Of a DNA stretch of 64,000 nt, positions 7,159 to 15,780 are shown piece after piece. The notes beneath the pieces were generated by a model. That model was not told the DNA's origin and did not search any database. It saw only the letters and a program-made list of their open reading frames with translations. The number at the start of each line of letters is the position of its first letter. Position 1 is the first letter of the stretch. The DNA is taken from positions 1-64,000 of the forward strand of contig NZ_WSZK01000005.1 of the NCBI RefSeq assembly GCF_009791395.1, in the 5' to 3' direction. A program made the translations under genes and the position numbers. This DNA comes from Halomarina oriensis (GTDB taxonomy: Archaea; Halobacteriota; Halobacteria; Halobacteriales; Haloarculaceae).

Positions 7159-8562
7159 ATGTCACGGGTCGCGCGGTCGGTCCCCGCCGAGCGCAACGTC
7201 GTCGTTCTCTGTCTCGACACCGTCCGGAAGGACGCCTTCGACGCGTTCGCGCCACGGCTCCGTGCGGCGGCCGACGTCGAGTACGCGGGCTGTCGAGCGG
7301 CGAGTTCCTGGAGCACGCCGAGTCACGCTTCGATGGTCACCGGCCACCTCCCGCACGAACACGGTGTCAACGCCCACGCCCCGTCGTTCCGCCCGCTCGC
7401 CGGCCGGACGGTGTTCGACCGCCTGCCCCACCACACGGTCGGCGTCAGCGCGAACCCCTACGCCGGGTCGCCACACGGCTTCGACACGCTGTTCGACGAG
7501 TTCGTCGACGTCTCCCGGTACCGCCGGTTCCCGACCGGTGCCGACCCGGACGCGCTCGTCCGGGACCACGCCGACGGGACACCGAGGGGCTACGCTCGGG
7601 CGCTCGCCGCCGTCGCTCGCCACGACCACCCCCTCCGGAGCGCCGCGAATCTCGCGGCGTTTCGCGCCAACGACCTGGTTCGCCACGGGCCGCTCTCCGG
7701 CCCGGAACTGTTCGACGACGGTGCACGGGTCGTCGAACGCGCCACCCTCGACCGTCTGGAGGCGAGCGACGAACCGGTTGCCGTGTTCTGTAACGTGATG
7801 GACGCTCACTCGCCGCTCCGGGCGATTCGCGGCTTCGCCGGCACCGACGTGCCCGAGGGCTGGACCTCCGAGGGGATGACGCCGACGGCGGTCAGCACCG
7901 ACCCCGAGGCGTTCGTCGAGGACCTCCATCGCTACCGGACGCTCTACGCCGCCGCCGTCGACTACCTCGACCGCTGGACGCTGGGGTTCGCCGAGCGCCT
8001 CCAGGCCGCGACCGACCGCGAGACGACGCTGGTCGTCACCGCCGACCACGGCGAGAACCTCGGATACCCGGCCGACGACGGCCTGTTCGGCCACGTCGGG
8101 AGTCTCACCGAGGCGCTGTTGCACGTCCCGCTCGTCGTCCTGAACGCCCCCGAGTCGCCCGGCGTCGTCGACGGCACCGTCTCGCACCTCGACCTGCCGT
8201 ACCTCGTCGAGAGTCTCGCCGCGGGGTCCGTCCCGAACCTCCGACGCGAGCACGTCCTCGCCGAAGTGCTCGGACGTACGCCGGGCAACGACGGCCTCGG
8301 CGAGCGGTTCGACCGGGTCCGTCGAATCGTCTACGACGGCGACCGGAAACACGAGTGGGACGACGCCGGCGAGTCACGGACGCTCGCGCTCGACGCCGAC
8401 CGCCCGTGCTGGCAGACGACCGTCGACACCGTCGACCGTCCCGACTGGACGGCCGACCTGCCGGCGCTCGAAACCGTGCGTGCGGACCGGGCGACCGACG
8501 CCGTCGACGAGAGCGTCGACGAGAGCGTCGAGAGCCGACTCCGTGACCTCGGGTATCGGTAG
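7159..8562 (+). CDS. Sulfatase/alkaline-phosphatase-fold enzyme
   Basis: A 467-residue member of the sulfatase superfamily, metal-dependent hydrolases or phosphotransferases. Seen: N-terminal metal-site strand VLCLDTVRKDAF, then SSWSTPSHASMVTGHLPHEHG, where Ser/Thr replaces the formylglycine Cys of true sulfatases, and the C-terminal metal motif VVTADHGENLG. The CxPSR maturation motif is missing, so it may be a phospho- or sulfo-transferase-like or non-sulfatase hydrolase. No signal peptide is visible, which suggests it acts on a cytoplasmic or membrane-face glycan. A flippase gene follows with no spacer (TAG then ATG). The near C-terminal repeat VDESVDES comes from a 12-base tandem duplication. 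Confidence 0.88.
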   Translation: MSRVARSVPAERNVVVLCLDTVRKDAFDAFAPRLRAAADVEYAGCRAASSWSTPSHASMVTGHLPHEHGVNAHAPSFRPLAGRTVFDRLPHHTVGVSANPYAGSPHGFDTLFDEFVDVSRYRRFPTGADPDALVRDHADGTPRGYARALAAVARHDHPLRSAANLAAFRANDLVRHGPLSGPELFDDGARVVERATLDRLEASDEPVAVFCNVMDAHSPLRAIRGFAGTDVPEGWTSEGMTPTAVSTDPEAFVEDLHRYRTLYAAAVDYLDRWTLGFAERLQAATDRETTLVVTADHGENLGYPADDGLFGHVGSLTEALLHVPLVVLNAPESPGVVDGTVSHLDLPYLVESLAAGSVPNLRREHVLAEVLGRTPGNDGLGERFDRVRRIVYDGDRKHEWDDAGESRTLALDADRPCWQTTVDTVDRPDWTADLPALETVRADRATDAVDESVDESVESRLRDLGYR

Positions 8563-10014
8563 ATGGCCGACCTCGACCGGTCGAGCCTCGCGCTGTACGG
8601 GTCGCGGGTCGGCGTCAGCGTCATCGGCTTCGCCAGCACCGTCTACTTCGCGCGAGCCATCGGCGCGGAGGGGCTGGGCATCTACTTCACCGTCGAGACG
8701 GTGGTCGTCGTCCTCGCGGTGCTCGCCCGGTTCGGCGTCGACAGCGCCGTCGTCAAGCGACTGAGCGGTGCGGCCGACGACGCCGAACGCGCCCGTCACC
8801 TCACCGGCGCGTTCGGTCTCGTCCTCGTCCCACTGGCGGTCGTCTCGCTGGCCGTCCTGCTGTTCGCCGACCCGCTCGCCGACCTCGCGGACCTCCCGCT
8901 CGCACCGCTCGCGCTCGTCGGGATGGTCGTGGCGTTGCTGGTCGTCGAGACCGGACAGTGGCTGTTGCTGTCGGCGCTGCGCGGCGAGCGCCGCCTCGCC
9001 ACGAGCGCGGGCGTCGAGTTCGGCGGCGAGGTGCTCCGCGTCGGGACGAGCGTCTGGTTCGTCCTCGGTGGGAGCGGCCCGGTCGGACTGGTCTACGGTC
9101 TCCTGATCGGTCACGCGGCCCGAGCGCTCGTGGCGGGCGTCCTCCTCGACACGGGCCTCGCCCGCCCGACCCGCGAGACGATGACCAGTCTCGTCTCGTT
9201 CTCGAAGTACACCGCGGGGATGAACGTCAGCCACCTCACCTACTCGTGGCTCGACACGCTCGTCCTCGCGGTGGTCGTCTCGAAGACGGCCGTCGGCACC
9301 TACGAGGCCGCCTGGCGGGTCAGTCTCGTCGTGGCGCTCGCCAGCTCCGCCGTCGGGGCGGCGCTCGCGCCGAACGTCTCGGCGTGGGCGGCCAGCGACG
9401 CGTTCGAGCGTATCGAGGAGGCGTTCACCAACTCGCTGTCGTTCGCGCTGCTGCTGGTCGTCCCGGCCGTCGTCGGTGCAGCGGTGCTCGGCGGGCCGTT
9501 CATGGCCGTCGCCTACGGCTTCGGCGGCGGCGCACTGCTGGCGGTGCTCGTCGCCGGGCAGGTCGCACAGGCGGTCAAGGACGTCGTCCAGTCGACGCTG
9601 CTCGGCCTCGACCGGCCCCGAACCGTCTTCGTCACGAACGCGGTCGGCCTCGGGACGAACCTCGTGTTGACCGTGGGGCTAGCGCTCGCCTACGGTCCCC
9701 TCGGTGCGGCCGTCGGGACGGCGCTCACGGCCGCCGTCGTCGCCGTCGTCCAGTGGCGTGCGCTCCAGTCGTGGCTCGCCGCACGGGTCGACCGGCGGGC
9801 GCTCGCCTGGCAGGTCGGCGGCGCGCTCGTGATGGGTGGTGTCGTCGTGGGGGCCACGCGCGTCGTCACCCCCGACTCGCCGGTGCCGCTGCTCGCGCTG
9901 GTCGCGCTCGGTGCGCTGACCTACGGTGGGGTCGTCTCGCTCCACGCACCGACGCGGACGCGACTCGTCGGTCTGGTCCAGCCGAACGCGACCGGTCAGG
10001 CCGAAGGCTCCTGA
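8563..10014 (+). CDS. Polysaccharide flippase (Wzx/RfbX type)
   Basis: A 483-residue multi-pass membrane protein with about 12-14 hydrophobic helices and the family N-terminal pattern (LYGSRVGVSVIGFASTVYFARAIGAEGLG), typical of the MOP/MATE-Wzx superfamily. It would flip lipid-linked sugar units across the membrane. The ATG directly follows the stop of the sulfatase-fold gene, so the two form one transcription unit. It is one of three flippases in the window (see 50696-52210 and 52214-53767) and is clearly more distant from that pair than they are from each other. Confidence 0.92.
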   Translation: MADLDRSSLALYGSRVGVSVIGFASTVYFARAIGAEGLGIYFTVETVVVVLAVLARFGVDSAVVKRLSGAADDAERARHLTGAFGLVLVPLAVVSLAVLLFADPLADLADLPLAPLALVGMVVALLVVETGQWLLLSALRGERRLATSAGVEFGGEVLRVGTSVWFVLGGSGPVGLVYGLLIGHAARALVAGVLLDTGLARPTRETMTSLVSFSKYTAGMNVSHLTYSWLDTLVLAVVVSKTAVGTYEAAWRVSLVVALASSAVGAALAPNVSAWAASDAFERIEEAFTNSLSFALLLVVPAVVGAAVLGGPFMAVAYGFGGGALLAVLVAGQVAQAVKDVVQSTLLGLDRPRTVFVTNAVGLGTNLVLTVGLALAYGPLGAAVGTALTAAVVAVVQWRALQSWLAARVDRRALAWQVGGALVMGGVVVGATRVVTPDSPVPLLALVALGALTYGGVVSLHAPTRTRLVGLVQPNATGQAEGS

Positions 10015-10152
10015 CGGCGTGCGCTCCACACCCGGCGGAGCGACCCGCCGCCGAGTGCACCTCCCGACGGTGACCGTCCTCCCTCCCGGCCCGTCGTCGA
10101 GTCGCCGGTTAGTATCCGATTTCTAATACCCCCCTCGGCCCAACCTCCGTCC

Positions 10153-10212
10153 ATGATGCCGGTCTCCCGTCCTCGTCCGACCGCCCGCGCTTCGAGAGGT
10201 CGCCATGCGTGA
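10153..10212 (+). CDS. Leader ORF (19 codons) overlapping the methyltransferase-like gene start
   Basis: The peptide is MMPVSRPRPTARASRGRHA. Its ATG lies 32-34 bases after a TTTCTAATACC element (10119-10130), the distance of a leaderless start. Its TGA (10210-10212) lies just inside the next gene, which starts at 10205 behind GAGAGGT. It matches the arrangement seen at 14479, 40081, 45950, 49737, 53805 and 63827. Translation has not been shown. Confidence 0.4.
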   Translation: MMPVSRPRPTARASRGRHA

Positions 10213-12166
10213 CGAAGTGTTGACGCGCTGGGTCGACCAACCGCCGGCCGACCCCGTCTACCAGTACCTCCGGGACGCCGAGAAAGAACAGGCGTGGGAC
10301 CTGCTCGGCTCTCGCGGCCGGGTCCTCGACGTCGCCAGCGAGGCGAACGTCACCGCGGGACTGGACGCCGAGGCGGTCGCTCGCGTCGACTTCTCCGACA
10401 CCGCACTCGACCACGCCGAATCGCTACTCGGCGACCGGGTCGGCCGGTACGAGCAGGTCGCCCCCGAGACGCCCCGCCTCCCGTTCCCCGACGACCACTT
10501 CGACGCCGCGGTGAGCATCGGCCCCTACGACTGGCGGTTCCTCGACGTCGCGGCGCTGACCGCCGAGGTGCGACGCGTCGTCGCTCCCGAGGGCCTGTTC
10601 GTCTTCTCCGTGCCGACACCTCGTTCGCCCTACGAGACGGGCGGGAAGTACGAACAGCGCTACTACACGCCCACGGCGATTCGCCGCCTGCTCGAACCGG
10701 GATGGGCGCTCGCGGACCACCGTGTCGTCTACCAGCACCCCTACTGGCTCCACTCGAAACTCGCCGAGTTCGTCCCCGGCCCGCTCCAGCGGCCGTTCGT
10801 CGACTTCGCCGAGCGCAAGACCGACGCGCTGAACGACGCCCACCAGCAGGCGGCGGCGGACGACGACGCGCCCGACGACGGCCGTCCGCCCGAGGTGTGG
10901 GACGACGCGTCGTACGTCGTCGTCGGCGCACGGCCCGTCGACTACGAGGGGAGTCTCGACGCGGCGCTCGACTGTCTGTTCCGTCCGACCGCCGAGGAGG
11001 GCTTCTGGGCCGCCGACGACGCGGGCGGCCACATCACCCGCGAGTTGACCTACGACGTCGGCGCGGACGGCCGCCCGACGAACTGGACGGCCGAAGACGA
11101 CGTCGTCTGGCGCTACGCCCCGTTCGCGCTGATGGGCGCGATGCAGTGGCGGACCTCCCCTCGGGGGACGGACCGTGTCGACGCGAAGCTCCGCCGGCAG
11201 CTCGCGTACTTCGAGGAGCGCATCGAGGAGGGTGCGCTCGACGAGATGCCGAGCTACGGCCTCGGGCCGCTGACCTGCGCGTTCGCGCTCGCGGCCGACG
11301 TCTTCGACGAGCGGTTCCTCGAGCGGGCGACCGAGCTGTTCGAGCACAGCGAGGAGCGCGTCCAGTACGAGCACAGCGAGGACAGCCTCGTCCTCTACGG
11401 CTGGACCTACCTCTACGAGCGGACCCGCGACCCCGACGTGCGGACGGCCATCGACCGCGGGATGGACGCCGTCGTCCAGCGACAGAACGCCTGGAAGACG
11501 CTCTTCTACTTCGACAACGAGACGACCCGTCGCCACCAGAACCAGCAGTACACGCTGTGGGGGCTGGCGCGCGCCATCGAGGTGACGGGTCGGACGGGCT
11601 ACCTGGAGAACGTCGAGGCCGTCCTCGACTACACCGTCGACGTGCGGATGCAGGCCGACGGCGCGTTCATCTGGGAGGACCCCTCCCGGCGAACGTACTA
11701 CGGCGCGGAACTGCGCCGGGTGCTCGGTACGGGCTTCTCCCGGCCACCACACTGGGAGTTCCTCTACGCCTGCCACCAGACGTTCTTCGTCAACGCCGTC
11801 GCCCACTACTACGCCGCCGGTGGCCGTCGTGACTACGACGCCGAACTCGGTCGGGCGATGCGCTGGATCTACGGCGAGAACGTCCGCGGGACGGACCTGA
11901 TAGCCGAGAGCGGTCTGGGCGTTCCCATCCGGTTCACGACGCTCGACGGCCGTATCGACGTCCCCGACCAGCAGTTCAAGGGGGCGTACGAGGTCGGGTC
12001 GCATCTGATGGCGCTGACGAACCTGCTGGACCTCGAACGTCGCCGGGTCGCGGACGACCGGCACGTCCCCGCTCCGGCGGCCGCCGACAGCGAGGTGAGC
12101 GACCCCGATGCGTACACCGGTCGGTCCGCTCGTCCCGACGGCGAGCACGTGGAGGACGGCGCATGA
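10205..12166 (+). CDS. Methyltransferase-like domain fused to an alpha/alpha-toroid domain
   Basis: A 653-residue two-domain protein. Residues of about 1-250 follow the class I SAM-methyltransferase layout (VLDVASEANVTAG, then LPFPDDHFDAAVSIGPYDW, then a LFVFSVPTPRS strand). However, motif I lacks the normal glycine-rich loop, so SAM binding is doubtful or altered. Residues of about 250-620 form repeated helical hairpins rich in Trp/Tyr (GWTYLYERTRD, QNQQYTLWGLARAIE, HWEFLYACHQTFFVNAV), as in six-hairpin glycosidase or epimerase toroids. A related toroid occurs at 60126-61406. The start has GAGGT 4 bases upstream. The stop overlaps the next glycosyltransferase by ATGA. A role in glycan processing is inferred. 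Confidence 0.8.
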   Translation: MRDEVLTRWVDQPPADPVYQYLRDAEKEQAWDLLGSRGRVLDVASEANVTAGLDAEAVARVDFSDTALDHAESLLGDRVGRYEQVAPETPRLPFPDDHFDAAVSIGPYDWRFLDVAALTAEVRRVVAPEGLFVFSVPTPRSPYETGGKYEQRYYTPTAIRRLLEPGWALADHRVVYQHPYWLHSKLAEFVPGPLQRPFVDFAERKTDALNDAHQQAAADDDAPDDGRPPEVWDDASYVVVGARPVDYEGSLDAALDCLFRPTAEEGFWAADDAGGHITRELTYDVGADGRPTNWTAEDDVVWRYAPFALMGAMQWRTSPRGTDRVDAKLRRQLAYFEERIEEGALDEMPSYGLGPLTCAFALAADVFDERFLERATELFEHSEERVQYEHSEDSLVLYGWTYLYERTRDPDVRTAIDRGMDAVVQRQNAWKTLFYFDNETTRRHQNQQYTLWGLARAIEVTGRTGYLENVEAVLDYTVDVRMQADGAFIWEDPSRRTYYGAELRRVLGTGFSRPPHWEFLYACHQTFFVNAVAHYYAAGGRRDYDAELGRAMRWIYGENVRGTDLIAESGLGVPIRFTTLDGRIDVPDQQFKGAYEVGSHLMALTNLLDLERRRVADDRHVPAPAAADSEVSDPDAYTGRSARPDGEHVEDGA

Positions 12167-13104
12167 GCGACCCGCTCGTCAGCGTCGTCGTCCCGACCCA
12201 CAACCGGGCCGACACGGTCGGTGGGGCCATCGAGACGGCGCTCGACCAGACCTACGACCCGCTGGAGGTGGTCGTCGTCGACGACGGGTCGACCGACGCG
12301 ACCCCCGAGCGCCTCGCCGACTACGCCGACGACCCACGGGTCCGGACGGTCAGAAACGACAGTTCGCGGGGCGTCGCCGGGGCCCGCAACCGCGGCCTGG
12401 CGCTCGCCGACGGCGAGTTCGTCTGTGCGCTCGACGACGACGACCGCTGGCACCCCGAGAAGGTCGCTCGGCAGGTCGCTCGCCTCCGGGAACTCGGCGA
12501 GGAGTACTGCGGGGTCTACTGCGGTGAACGGGTCGTCGTCGAGGGCGAGGACCACGAACGCGAGCGGGTCGTCACGGACGGCTACGAGGGCGACCACCTC
12601 CCGAACGTGCTCGTCCGGATGGACGTCCTCCCGCACTCGGGGCATCTCGTGCGGGCGTGGTGTCTCGACGCGGTCGGCGGGTACGACGAGCGCTTCGACA
12701 TCGCGTGTGACTGGGCGCTCGCCATCGAACTCGCCCGCCGCTGGCAGTGGGGGTACGTCGCCGCCCCGCTCGTCGAGCGCCACCGCCACGGGGAGAACCT
12801 CTCGTCGTCAGCCGCGTACGACGTTCGGGCGCGGGAACTCGTCGCCGAGCACTTCGGCGACGTCGTCGACGAGGTGGGCGTCAGGCGGCCGTTCGAGGCC
12901 GCCGCGGCACGCGAACGGGGTCTCCTGGCGGTCGAGAACGGCGACCGGCGGACCGCTCGTCGTGAGTTGCTCACCGCGCTCCGTCACGTCCCGTCGCCGG
13001 CCCACGCCGCGCTGGTCTGTGCGTCGTTAGGTGGTCGACGTGCGCTCGCCGGTGCGAGAGCGGCCCGGTCGCTCGGGACGCGAATCGCCGTCTGCACCGA
13101 GTGA
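12163..13104 (+). CDS. Family 2 glycosyltransferase
   Basis: A 313-residue GT-A fold enzyme. It has the N-terminal VSVVVPTHNRADTVGGAIE, the nucleotide-sugar motif VVVDDGSTD, and the metal-binding CALDDDDRWHPEK. It transfers a sugar from a nucleotide donor during glycan assembly; no membrane segment is obvious. It is coupled by a 4-base ATGA overlap to the fusion gene upstream. Its 3-prime end runs 78 bases into the convergent glycosyltransferase at 13027-14322, an unusually long tail-to-tail overlap. Confidence 0.93.
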   Translation: MSDPLVSVVVPTHNRADTVGGAIETALDQTYDPLEVVVVDDGSTDATPERLADYADDPRVRTVRNDSSRGVAGARNRGLALADGEFVCALDDDDRWHPEKVARQVARLRELGEEYCGVYCGERVVVEGEDHERERVVTDGYEGDHLPNVLVRMDVLPHSGHLVRAWCLDAVGGYDERFDIACDWALAIELARRWQWGYVAAPLVERHRHGENLSSSAAYDVRARELVAEHFGDVVDEVGVRRPFEAAAARERGLLAVENGDRRTARRELLTALRHVPSPAHAALVCASLGGRRALAGARAARSLGTRIAVCTE

Positions 13105-14322
13105 GTCGTAGACCGACCACAGCGTCCCGGCCTCCCGTTCCCAGTTGTACGTCTTCTCGGTCGCCGCCCGACCGTTCGTCGCCAGTCGCTCCGCCAGCGT
13201 GTCGTCCTCGGCGAGTTCGACCAGCCGAGCGGCGAGCGTCTCGGGGTCACCCTCGGGGACGACCACGCCGCTGTCCGTCTCGCGGACGACGCTCGCCAGC
13301 GTCTCGACTTCGGTGACGACGACGGGCTTGCGCGAGGCCATGTACTGGAACAGTTTGTGCGGAACCGTCGTCGCGGTGTGGGGGTTGTCCGTGTGCAAGA
13401 CCGCACAGACGTCGCTGGCGGCGACGTAGCGTGGGACGTCCGCGAAGTCGACCCAGCCGGGGAACGTGATACGGTCGCCGACGCCCGTCGCCGCGGCGCG
13501 TTCGTGGAGCGAGCGCTCGTAGACGTCCTCGCCGGCCGACCCGACGACGAGCAGGCGTGCGTTCGGAACCTGCCCGACGAGTCGCGGCATCGCGTCGATG
13601 AGCTGTTCGAGCCCTCGATGCGGGCCGAAACTCCCGACGTAGCTGACGACGAACTCGTCCTCGTAGCCCGGTATCGGGTCTGCGGCCGTGTCGTACGCGC
13701 CGAAGTCGACGGTGTTCGAGACGACGTGCACCCGTTCGGGGTCCGCATCGCAGTCCTCGATGTAGTGGGCTCGGCCCGCCGGCGTCGTCGCCAACACGTG
13801 GTCGGCCCGCTCGACACACTCGCGTTCGAGGCGTCTGAGTCGGCGATACGGCGTGAACGTCCGCTGGATGGTCCGTCGGGGTTCGCCCATCCCCGTTCGC
13901 CACTGCCGGGCGGCCTCGGGGTAGTTCTCGTGGAGGTCGGCGACCAGCGGGAGGCCGTGGTCGTCGGCGACGGACTGGGCGGTCCGGACGAGCGGCAGGT
14001 CGTGGACGTGGAGGGTGTCGACGTGCCGCTCGCGGACGAACCGCTCGATCTCGCGCCGCCAGATGACGTCCGTCAGCGTCAGCAGGTAGCGGACTGTCTT
14101 GGCGGTGCGGTAGGGACTCGTGTAGCGCTCTCGCCGGGGGATGCGGACGACGTCGACGTCCTCGAACCGGTCGGCGAGCGGTTCGCTCGCCGACCCGTCG
14201 TCGTCCTCTCGAGCGAGACAGAGCAGCGAGACGGTGTGACCGGCCGCACTGAGCGACCGCGCCTCCTTCTCGACGCGGATGTCGTGCGGGAACGTCCCTC
14301 TGAGTATCATCCCGACGTGCAT
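13027..14322 (-). CDS. Family 4 (group 1) glycosyltransferase
   Basis: A 431-residue GT-B enzyme. It has the N-terminal MHVGMILRGTFPHDIRVEKEARSL acceptor-domain start, a HDLPLVRTA and LHENYPE mid-region, and a donor domain with the FGPHRGLEQLIDA and PHKLFQYMASRKPVVVTE signature. This subgroup is common in polysaccharide clusters. The last 26 or so residues (Arg/Ser/Glu-rich) are encoded within the convergent overlap with the GT2 gene. The start is divergent from the gene at 14508; a CATAGTAAAC element lies about 40 bases upstream. Confidence 0.93.
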   Translation of the reverse strand: MHVGMILRGTFPHDIRVEKEARSLSAAGHTVSLLCLAREDDDGSASEPLADRFEDVDVVRIPRRERYTSPYRTAKTVRYLLTLTDVIWRREIERFVRERHVDTLHVHDLPLVRTAQSVADDHGLPLVADLHENYPEAARQWRTGMGEPRRTIQRTFTPYRRLRRLERECVERADHVLATTPAGRAHYIEDCDADPERVHVVSNTVDFGAYDTAADPIPGYEDEFVVSYVGSFGPHRGLEQLIDAMPRLVGQVPNARLLVVGSAGEDVYERSLHERAAATGVGDRITFPGWVDFADVPRYVAASDVCAVLHTDNPHTATTVPHKLFQYMASRKPVVVTEVETLASVVRETDSGVVVPEGDPETLAARLVELAEDDTLAERLATNGRAATEKTYNWEREAGTLWSVYDSLGADGDSRPERPGRSRTGERTSTT

Positions 14323-14478
14323 GAGAGCAATCGTCCCCCTCTCGGCCGTGCTCGGTGTTTACTATGCCACCACTACTGTCAGTTCATATATGGTATTCAC
14401 AGCCTACACGCGTGCAAGATTGGCTTTGAAGATAGTAGCGAGCCGTTAGCAAGGACCCTTCCGTTCGATGAGAGTGAC

Positions 14479-14514
14479 ATGACACACAGGGGGAGCGAGT
14501 CCCGTCCATGCTGA
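14479..14514 (+). CDS. Leader ORF (11 codons) overlapping the GT2 gene start
   Basis: The peptide is MTHRGSESRPC. The ATG is 33 bases after a TTAGCAAGGACC element (14446-14457), a variant of the local ATAAC-n-A promoter. The TGA at 14512-14514 lies inside the gene that starts at 14508, and a GGGGGAG Shine-Dalgarno-like run for that gene lies within the leader ORF. Its expression is inferred. Confidence 0.4.
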   Translation: MTHRGSESRPC

Positions 14515-15644
14515 TCGAGTTCGGCATCGGACTGCTCGCCGTCGCCGCCGTTCCGTATCTCCTGTTCGGCGTGCTGTACGCGTGGCACCGCCCGAGCGGG
14601 TCGCCCATCGAGAAGGCACCGTACGAACCGACGGTCAGTATCGTCCTGCCAACGTACAACGAGGCGGCCATCGTCGAGCGAAAGCTGGCAGATATCGCCG
14701 CACTCGACTACCCGGTCGAGAAACTCGAACTCGTCGTCGTCGACGCGAGCGACGACCGGACGCCCGACCTCGTCGAGTCGTACTTCGACGACGGTGAGGG
14801 CCCGACCGTCCGTGTCATCCGCGAAACCGACCGGAAGGGGCTCGCTATCGCGCTCAACGAGGGCTACGCCGCCGCGACGAACGAGATCATCGTCAAGACG
14901 GACTGCGACTCGAAACTCGCGCCCGACGCGCTCCGGGAGGCGATGGCGAACTTCGTCGACCCCGAGGTCGGCGGCGTCACCGGCCGAACCGGCGAGGTGC
15001 TCGGCGGGAGCGAGGTCGAATCGGACTATCGGGGGATGCAGACGCACATCCAGACGCTCGAATCACACCTCGACTCGACGTTCATCTTCCACGGCCCGTT
15101 CTCGGCGTTCCGCCGTGACCTCGTGGTCCCGGTCGACGCCGACTCGCTGGCCGACGACTCCGAACTCGCGCTTCGGGTTCGCCGGAACGGCCACCGCGTC
15201 GTCTTCGACCCGGCGGTCAGATACGCCGAGGCCGCCCACTCCGGGTTCCGACAGCGCCGTACCCAGAAAGACCGTCGCGCGATGGGGTTGATTCGACTGC
15301 TGACCCGACAGGCCGACGCGCTCGGCCGTCACGGTCGGTACGGCCGCGCCGTCCTGCCGTTCAACTGGTTGTTCATGATCGTCGGGCCGTGGCTGGCCGC
15401 GGCGGGACTGACCGTCCTCACCGTCGGTGCGTTCGCGTCGTTCGGCCTCGCCGGTGTGGCGCTCCCGCTCGCACTCGCCGCGTTCGTGGCCGTCGGCTCT
15501 CGCGACGCCCTCGGTCCGTTCCAGCCGTTCTACGCGCTGTTCGACACGCAGGTGTCGCTCCTCCACGCCGCGCTCGCACTCCAGTTCACCGCCGCCGACG
15601 GGCAGTGGGAACCGGAGGCGGAACTCCGCGAAGCGTTCGACTGA
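14508..15644 (+). CDS. Membrane-anchored family 2 glycosyltransferase
   Basis: A 378-residue protein with an N-terminal membrane helix (residues of about 5-25), a GT-A domain (VSIVLPTYNEAAIVERKL, LVVVDASDD, IIVKTDCDSKL, then SDDSELALRVRRNG), and two C-terminal membrane helices (about 290-335). This layout is that of processive or polyprenyl-linked sugar transferases. It probably acts at the cytoplasmic membrane face. The start follows GGGGGAG with a 10-base spacer and is overlapped by a leader ORF. It is a single gene, divergent from the GT4 gene. Confidence 0.9.
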   Translation: MLIEFGIGLLAVAAVPYLLFGVLYAWHRPSGSPIEKAPYEPTVSIVLPTYNEAAIVERKLADIAALDYPVEKLELVVVDASDDRTPDLVESYFDDGEGPTVRVIRETDRKGLAIALNEGYAAATNEIIVKTDCDSKLAPDALREAMANFVDPEVGGVTGRTGEVLGGSEVESDYRGMQTHIQTLESHLDSTFIFHGPFSAFRRDLVVPVDADSLADDSELALRVRRNGHRVVFDPAVRYAEAAHSGFRQRRTQKDRRAMGLIRLLTRQADALGRHGRYGRAVLPFNWLFMIVGPWLAAAGLTVLTVGAFASFGLAGVALPLALAAFVAVGSRDALGPFQPFYALFDTQVSLLHAALALQFTAADGQWEPEAELREAFD

Positions 15645-15780
15645 CCGCGACTCGGCCACTCCTCGTTCGAGCGATTCGTCACTCTCTCGCACCGACGGTC
15701 GAGGCACTGACTGCGTGGGTCGACGGGGAGAACTGAGTTCGTCAGGGGTCGCGCACGGACCCGGAAAACGGTCGCCGGCG

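Noticed and set aside
8502-8530. 12-base tandem duplication near the end of the sulfatase-fold gene
   Set aside because: It only makes a short VDESVDES stretch in an acidic tail; ordinary low-complexity coding.
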